This document shows, piece after piece, positions 59,022-64,000 of a stretch of 64,000 nt of DNA. Under the pieces are notes generated by a model. It was given only the letters and a program-made list of their open reading frames with translations. It ran no database searches and was not told the DNA's origin. The first letter of the stretch is position 1. The number at the start of each line of letters is the position of its first letter. The DNA comes from Flavobacteriaceae bacterium CRH. Its GTDB lineage: Bacteria > Bacteroidota > Bacteroidia > Flavobacteriales > Flavobacteriaceae. The DNA is taken from the NCBI GenBank assembly GCA_001507425.1, contig LMAJ01000001.1, positions 308,143-372,142 of the forward strand. The letters are read 5' to 3'. A program made the position numbers and the translations under genes.

Positions 59022-59714
59022 ATGAATTTTGAAGTATATTGTGATGAAAGCGGTTTAGAAGCATTGACAAGGAAAGATGCTCATAAATATATTGCCATTG
59101 GCGGTGTTTGGATGCCTGCTGATTACAGGGCTGAATTTAAAAAAAACATGAATGATATTAAGGATAGATTTAATATCAAGGGAGAACTGAAATGGAACAA
59201 GGTTTCTCCCGCTTATTTTGAGTTATATGAAGAAGTGGTTAAATATTTTTTCAAAACCAATGAGTTGAGGTTCAGGGTAATTCTTGTCGAATCTGAAAAA
59301 GTGAACAATGTTAAATTCAATGACCGTGATGCCGAATTAAGTTTTTATAAGTTTTATTATCAGCTACTCCATCATTGGATTTATGATTTTAATGAATACA
59401 ATATATTTTTGGACTTGAAGGAAAACAGGAATAAGGGTAGGTTAAAAGAGTTAGAAAGGTGTTTGGACAATACTAATTTAACGTCTGATATATACCAAGT
59501 GCAAGGATTGCCATCAGACCAATCTCTTGGGATTCAATTAGCGGATATATTAACAGGTTTAGTAAATGCAAAGTTTAATAATGAAATTACCAGCGAAGCA
59601 AAGAAAGGTTTGATAGGGCTAGTGGAATATTTTTTAGGCAAAGAAATAGTGCCGTCTCCCAAAGGGGAAGAGAAGTTTAATGTGTTTAAAATTAATCTTC
59701 AAGGAGGCTGGTAA
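59022..59714 (+). CDS. DUF3800 domain-containing protein in hsd locus
   Basis: A 230-residue protein with the DUF3800 hallmarks: VYCDESGLEA near the N-terminus, a middle acidic NIFLDLKEN, and DQSLGIQLADILTGLVNAKFN near the C-terminus, the three acidic places of an RNase H-like fold. DUF3800 genes are frequent in defence islands and mobile elements; nuclease activity is suspected but not proven. It overlaps the next gene by one base. Confidence 0.85.
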   Translation: MNFEVYCDESGLEALTRKDAHKYIAIGGVWMPADYRAEFKKNMNDIKDRFNIKGELKWNKVSPAYFELYEEVVKYFFKTNELRFRVILVESEKVNNVKFNDRDAELSFYKFYYQLLHHWIYDFNEYNIFLDLKENRNKGRLKELERCLDNTNLTSDIYQVQGLPSDQSLGIQLADILTGLVNAKFNNEITSEAKKGLIGLVEYFLGKEIVPSPKGEEKFNVFKINLQGGW

Positions 59715-60178
59715 TGAGTTACAAGAAAATAAAAGTTCAAAATATTCCTGTTGAAGGCTTAGAGGGAGAAATGCGTCAAATTTGGAAAGATGAATACTGC
59801 CAAGTACCCATTGAGACATTTGATAGCGTTTCGGTACATTTCTACGAGGATATGTTTGACCATTGCTTTTATGAAAGCGATAACAGAAAAGAAAAAGACA
59901 AATCAATCTTATCTCTAAACAGATTAGAAAAAATACTTTGGATAAAAGAGACATTACAAGATAAAACGGCAATTTTAAAGAAAGGTTGGGACACCGCCAA
60001 TAAAGTGCATTTTAAAGACAGGCGTATAGCGATAGTCAAAGGAAACTATGTTGTAATAATTAGATTTACAGGTGTTTTGAAAGCAAAATTTGTTACCGCC
60101 TATGAAAAGAATGATATAGAAAATATTCTAGCGGGGCCAGATTTTGAGAAATCAGAAAAGTATTTCGGGAGTATATAA
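59714..60178 (+). CDS. Hypothetical protein, possible BECR-fold nuclease
   Basis: A 154-residue protein with the end pattern FKDRRIAIVKGNYVVIIRFTGVLKAKFVTAYEKND. This beta-hairpin followed by FVTAY is reminiscent of barnase/EndoU/colicin/RelE-type (BECR) nucleases found in polymorphic toxins and phage proteins. Catalytic residues could not be assigned. The ATG overlaps the DUF3800 stop, and hsdR follows after a 245-base gap. Confidence 0.45.
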   Translation: MSYKKIKVQNIPVEGLEGEMRQIWKDEYCQVPIETFDSVSVHFYEDMFDHCFYESDNRKEKDKSILSLNRLEKILWIKETLQDKTAILKKGWDTANKVHFKDRRIAIVKGNYVVIIRFTGVLKAKFVTAYEKNDIENILAGPDFEKSEKYFGSI

Positions 60179-60186
60179 AACAAAAA

Positions 60187-60211
60187 AAACGTTGATTCGG
60201 GTTCAACGTTT
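60187..60211 (+). repeat. Inverted repeat downstream of the accessory genes
   Basis: AAACGTTGA / TCAACGTTT with a 7-base loop (TTCGGGT). The T-tail is short, so it is a poor terminator but could attenuate transcription before hsdR. Confidence 0.45.
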
Positions 60212-60423
60212 AAGACCTTTGTAGATTCCTTACCAAGGGTAGAGAACGGTGCAAATGTATAATTTTTTTATTAACAAAAATGTTAATTTTTCAATAAATT
60301 AAAAACCTAAAGCATTCGGAGCAAAATCAAATCGTGAATTTCCAGTTGTTTATCGATTAAAAATTCGACTATTTCCAAGGTTGATAGGGTAAACGGAGTG
60401 TTGCAAAAAATGTTTATATAAAT

Positions 60424-61431
60424 ATGGCTAAACAAAGTGAACAAATATTAGAGGAACAATTGGTGGCACAACTACAAAAGTTAGGTTATCGGTATGCTTT
60501 AATCAATGATGAAAAAGATTTAATTGCGAATCTTAAAACGCAGTTAGAGAAACACAATAATATTACTTTTTCAAAAACGGAATTTGAAAGAGTGCTAAAC
60601 CTATTGAGTAAGGGGTCTGTTTTTGAAAAAGGCAAAACCCTAAGGCAAAAGCAACACATTGAAAGAGACAACGGAGATAACCTCTATTTTGAATTTTTGA
60701 ATACAGAACATTGGTGTCAAAATCAATATCAGGTCACTAACCAAGTAAGTCAAGAGGGAACTTATAAAAACCGCTATGATGTAACTATTCTCATAAACGG
60801 TTTGCCTTTGGTACAAATAGAACTCAAACGCAAAGGATTGGAACTGAAGGAAGCTTTCAACCAAATTAATCGGTATCAAAGACATTCGTTTGGAGCAAAT
60901 TCGGCGCTGTTTCAATACGTGCAAATCTTCATTATCAGCAATGGCGTAAACACAAAATATTATTCAAACAACAAACATCAGAGTTTCAAACAAACGTTTT
61001 ATTGGACAGATGTAGAGAACAAACGCCTGACCAATATACTCAATGGTTTTACGGATTCATTTTTAGAGCCTTGCCACGTCAGTAAAATGATATGCAAATA
61101 CATTGTACTGAACGAAGCCCACAAAATACCAATGGTGCTTCGTCCGTATCAATATTATGCCGTTGAAGCACTTATCGAAAGAGTGAAAAACTCAACCAAA
61201 AACGGCTATATATGGCATACTACAGGTTCAGGGAAAACCTTGACGAGTTTTAAAGCCAGTCAGATTTTAATGAATTTGCCACAGGTTCATAAAGTGGTTT
61301 TTGTGGTAGATAGGAAAGATTTGGATTTTCAAACTACCAAAGAATTCAACAGTTTCAGTGATGGTTGCATTGACGGTACAGATAATACAAGCAATTTGGT
61401 AAAACAATTTGTAGGTGGGTATTCTGGATAA
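60424..61431 (+). pseudogene. hsdR: Type I restriction subunit, truncated by IS21 insertion
   Basis: 335 codons remain of a protein of about 1000. Present are the N-terminal nuclease domain (acidic Asp near 119, then the E-x-K motif IELKRKG, residues 133-135) and the first part of the translocase with Walker A TGSGKT (267-272) and VVFVVDRKDLDFQ. The DEAD box and later helicase motifs are missing. The last four codons (GYSG, then stop) come from the IS element's end. DNA translocation and cleavage should therefore be lost, while HsdM and HsdS still methylate. Confidence 0.92.
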
Positions 61432-61518
61432 AGTGAGCACCTAATTCTGGATAAAAGTGAGCAGTATAAATGAACTCAAAAAGGTGTCTAAAAAGTAGTT
61501 TAAAAGTATAAAATTATT

Positions 61519-62259
61519 TTACTCTATTGGTTGTTTTTCTATTTTCTTTTTTCTCATTGATTCTCCCTTTAATTCTATCCGAAGAGCATTGTGAACGATT
61601 CTGTCTAAAATTGCATCTGCAATGGTTTGTTCTGCAATAACTTCATGCCAGGATTCAACTGGGAGCTGCGAAGCAATAATAGTTGATTTTTTTCCATGCC
61701 TGTCCTCAATTATCTCCATAAGATCCTGCCTTTTAAAGTTATCTAATGATTGCAGCCCAAAATCATCTAGTATAATGAGGTCCTGCTTTTCTATTTTATT
61801 AATTTCTTTTATGTAAGAGCCGTCAGCTTTAGCCATTTTAAGTTTAGAGAAAAGTTTATTGATATTAAAATACATTACTTTGTAGCCCATCATACAGGCT
61901 TTATAACCAATTGCTGTAGCTATAAAACTTTTGCCAACACCTGTACTTCCACAGACCAGGATGTTTTGTTTGTTTTTTATAAAATCACAAAACTCAAGTC
62001 TGTTTATTAAGTTTTTATCTACTCCTCTGGAACTGTCAAAATCGATTTCTTCCATAAAAGCTTTATACCTAAACTTGGCAGTATTGATCAATCTTTCTAC
62101 TTTTCGATTTTCTCTGTCATCATATTCAGAGTTAATTAAATAAGCAATAAGTTCATCATTTGTATAATCAATATTACTTGCCTCTAAAGTAGTATTAAAG
62201 GCTCTAGACATTCCGTAGAGCCTTAACTGTTTCATTTTTTCTAATGTTTGATCATTCAT
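61519..62259 (-). CDS. istB: IS21 helper ATPase
   Basis: A 246-residue AAA+ protein of the IstB/DnaC type. Walker A is in ILVCGSTGVGKSFIATAIGYKA and Walker B in QDLIILDDFGLQSL. It assembles on target DNA and directs the transposase. It starts 21 bases after the istA stop in the same direction. Confidence 0.95.
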   Translation of the reverse strand: MNDQTLEKMKQLRLYGMSRAFNTTLEASNIDYTNDELIAYLINSEYDDRENRKVERLINTAKFRYKAFMEEIDFDSSRGVDKNLINRLEFCDFIKNKQNILVCGSTGVGKSFIATAIGYKACMMGYKVMYFNINKLFSKLKMAKADGSYIKEINKIEKQDLIILDDFGLQSLDNFKRQDLMEIIEDRHGKKSTIIASQLPVESWHEVIAEQTIADAILDRIVHNALRIELKGESMRKKKIEKQPIE

Positions 62260-62280
62260 ATAGTTTTTTATTAATGGTTG

Positions 62281-63828
62281 TTATTTGTAATATTCCTTGC
62301 CTCTAATATTATTATGTATTGGTATTTCTTTATCTTCAATAGCAGGATCTTCATCAATGAAGTCTAATCCTTTCTCCAGGATAGATTTGATGATTGGGTA
62401 ATTTATTTTTTCATAATCCATCGCTCTTTTACAGGCATTGTTTAATCTGTCATTGCCTACTTTTTTGGCTAAACTTAACACGCCGGTACAGGACTTATAA
62501 GATTGCTCAGGGTGTTGTTTTTTATCTAATATTTGTATAATAAATGATTTGCAAAATTCTCCAACAGAAGCTCCCCATTGGATAAACCTCTCAGGATTCC
62601 ACTCTGCCACAAACTGATGTGATGTGGGCATGTGTTCTTTATTTGTTGTATAAAGATATTTGGAGTAGTCTCTCTGATGACTGGCTATTATGCGCTGTCC
62701 ATGATAAATTTCAATGGTAGTTTTGCTGTAAATAATCAATACTTTCTTGCCCATATAAATAAAAGGCACACTATAATAGTGTTTGTCTTTACTGAGATAA
62801 ACATGGCTGGATTTATGAACGGTTGCTTTAGAAAAACCTTTGAGCTGATAGGGATTAACAGGTAAAAATGATAGTGCTTCTTTTTCTATCTCATTAAACA
62901 AATCTAATCTTGAGTATTTCCTGCCTTTAAAAGACATTGTATTATGCTTTTCTAAAAGTGGTAAAATAGCATCATTAAGGGCTTCTATAGTAAAAAACTC
63001 TTCTTTGCGTAAAGGGGCAAAAATTCTGGTATAAATTATTCTTACTGCATTTTCAACCAGAGCCTTATCTTTTGGATGATAAGCTCTTGTGGGAAGTATT
63101 GTAGTTGCGTAATGAGATGCAAAGTCTAATAAATATTCCGTTACTAAGGGCTCATATTTATCACTCTTTTTAACGGCTGTTCTTAAATTATCCGTTACAA
63201 TAGCACTTGGAACACCCTGATAGTAGTCTAACATTTTTACCAGACTTCCCATAAAGTCTTCTTTGTTTTGAGTCCTGGTAGCTTCTACAAAAGTAAGTCC
63301 GCTTGCTCCCAGTACACTTACAAAAACTTCTACTTCACACACTTCTCCTGTAGACTGGTCAATAACGGATAATTTCTTTCCTGTATAGTCTACAAAAACT
63401 TTATCTCCTGCCTTATGATGCATATGCATAGAGGGCTTGAGTTTGCCTCGCCAATTTTGATAATGATAGCAAAACTGAGAATAACTATAGCCATCAGGAT
63501 GATTTACCCTATATTCTTCCCAGAGCAATTGGCGGGTAACACCAACTCGCTTTAATTCTTTTTCTATTGTTGGAAATAAGGATTCTAAAACTATGTTTTT
63601 CTCTGGTACAGCTTTTATCTGTCCATCAAAGAGTTCTTCCAGATCTTCATTACTAAGACCTGATAACTCCTGATAGGTAAAAGAATTTTGATGAAATGAT
63701 TCAATATATTTCTTTACAGTATTGCGCGATAAGCCTAATTGTCTGCTTATTTGGAGCTTACTTACTCCTTGAGTATATAAACGTAATAATTGCAAAATGT
63801 TTCTCATATCCAGTCGTTTATTTGCCAT
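62281..63828 (-). CDS. istA: IS21 transposase
   Basis: A 515-residue DDE transposase. The start at 63828 (MANKRLDMRNIL) is preferred over an upstream ATG at 63870. An N-terminal HTH (about 16-45; GVSKLQISRQLGLSRNTVKKYI) is followed by the rve catalytic core with VFVDYTGKKLSVID (first Asp), PSAIVTDNLRTAV (second Asp) and ALVENAVRIIYTRIFA (Glu). All catalytic residues appear intact. Confidence 0.95.
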   Translation of the reverse strand: MANKRLDMRNILQLLRLYTQGVSKLQISRQLGLSRNTVKKYIESFHQNSFTYQELSGLSNEDLEELFDGQIKAVPEKNIVLESLFPTIEKELKRVGVTRQLLWEEYRVNHPDGYSYSQFCYHYQNWRGKLKPSMHMHHKAGDKVFVDYTGKKLSVIDQSTGEVCEVEVFVSVLGASGLTFVEATRTQNKEDFMGSLVKMLDYYQGVPSAIVTDNLRTAVKKSDKYEPLVTEYLLDFASHYATTILPTRAYHPKDKALVENAVRIIYTRIFAPLRKEEFFTIEALNDAILPLLEKHNTMSFKGRKYSRLDLFNEIEKEALSFLPVNPYQLKGFSKATVHKSSHVYLSKDKHYYSVPFIYMGKKVLIIYSKTTIEIYHGQRIIASHQRDYSKYLYTTNKEHMPTSHQFVAEWNPERFIQWGASVGEFCKSFIIQILDKKQHPEQSYKSCTGVLSLAKKVGNDRLNNACKRAMDYEKINYPIIKSILEKGLDFIDEDPAIEDKEIPIHNNIRGKEYYK

Positions 63829-63880
63829 ATCTTTTGTTTTAAAAACAAGTAAGATATTCTTTATAAACACTACTTTTTGA

Positions 63881-63995
63881 GGTGGTCACTTTGAACCGGA
63901 ATCAACTGATCTTTTTTACAAGAATAGGGTGGTCACTTTAAACCGGAATCAATTGCTCTCTTTTACCGGAATGGGATGCTCACTTTTACCAGAAT
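63881..63995. repeat. Five right-end transposase-binding repeats of the IS
   Basis: Five related units at about 23-base spacing, each reading (on the reverse strand) ATTC(C/T)GGTaaAAGTGA-CA or a variant: 63881-63902, 63903-63925, 63926-63949, 63950-63972, 63973-63995. Confidence 0.8.
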
Positions 63996-64000
63996 TTGCA

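Larger units (their letters stand above)
61416..64000 (-). mobile_element. IS21-family insertion sequence (istA, istB)
   Basis: The left end (about 61416) reads TGGGTATTCTGGATAAAGTG and the right end (64000) reversed reads TGCAAATTCTGGTAAAAGTG, so the 19-base core ATTCTGGwwAAAGTGAGCA is shared. Two internal repeats lie at the left end (61421, 61444) and five at about 23-base spacing at the right end (63881-63995), as usual for IS21 transposase binding. The right flank, and so the target duplication, lies outside the window. Confidence 0.9.

Overview
The window is AT-rich DNA from a member of the Bacteroidota, most probably a Flavobacterium or close relative. The signs are SusC/SusD pairs, an ECF sigma/FecR/TonB-receptor set, Bacteroidota-type -7 boxes (TAnnTTTG) in front of several genes, weak Shine-Dalgarno signals, and families typical of flavobacteria such as head-GIN DUF2807, DUF5777, DUF3347 and DUF6642. 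The species cannot be fixed from the sequence alone.

About 1-50,150 is chromosomal backbone. It opens with the end of a thioredoxin reductase gene (1-330), then a PadR/PspC/DUF2807 envelope-stress-like operon (636-4370) and small membrane, thioesterase-fold and lipoprotein genes. A copper-handling block follows (7376-12384): a multicopper oxidase with a CopB-like tail, an HMA-MauE membrane protein, an HMA-headed AraC regulator, a DUF3347 protein and a Cys-rich exported peptide. Next come a divergent AraC/MFS pair and a three-gene polysaccharide-uptake set (SusC, SusD, DUF4957-like lipoprotein; 15154-21834) behind a LacI-type palindrome. Then there are a pentapeptide protein, a DUF6642/AraC pair, a two-gene DNA-repair set (SplB-like radical SAM plus TIGR03915-like), a GH130 enzyme, a YceI/cytochrome c/DUF5777/OB-fold operon, a COG4315 lipoprotein, and a FecI/FecR/TonB-receptor signalling unit. 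The rest of the backbone holds a repeat lipoprotein, a NarL-type regulator, an exported Ppx-like ASKHA protein next to a roadblock/LC7-like protein, an MFS/GNAT pair, a three-gene histidine kinase/response-regulator relay and several orphan proteins.

At 50,151-50,192 the minus strand carries only the 3' part of a tRNA-Met(CAT) gene, still followed by its terminator. This is the usual scar of an integrative element, which would run rightward past the window end. The element carries a divergently transcribed XRE repressor with TTGCAA operator-like sites, a string of small overlapping genes around a 59x-residue replication- or mobilisation-like protein (50,980-54,626), and a two-gene unit with its own promoter (soluble 287-residue protein plus 4-TM protein; 54,743-56,054). 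A type I restriction-modification locus follows (hsdM, hsdS, a DUF3800 protein, a possible BECR-fold protein, hsdR).

hsdR is cut after about 331 codons by an IS21-family element (istA/istB, 61,416 to the window end). Restriction should therefore be lost while modification is kept. The most interesting unexplained parts are the two-gene membrane unit, the accessory genes inside the hsd locus, the exported ASKHA/roadblock neighbours, and the kinase with eight near-identical 21-residue repeats.
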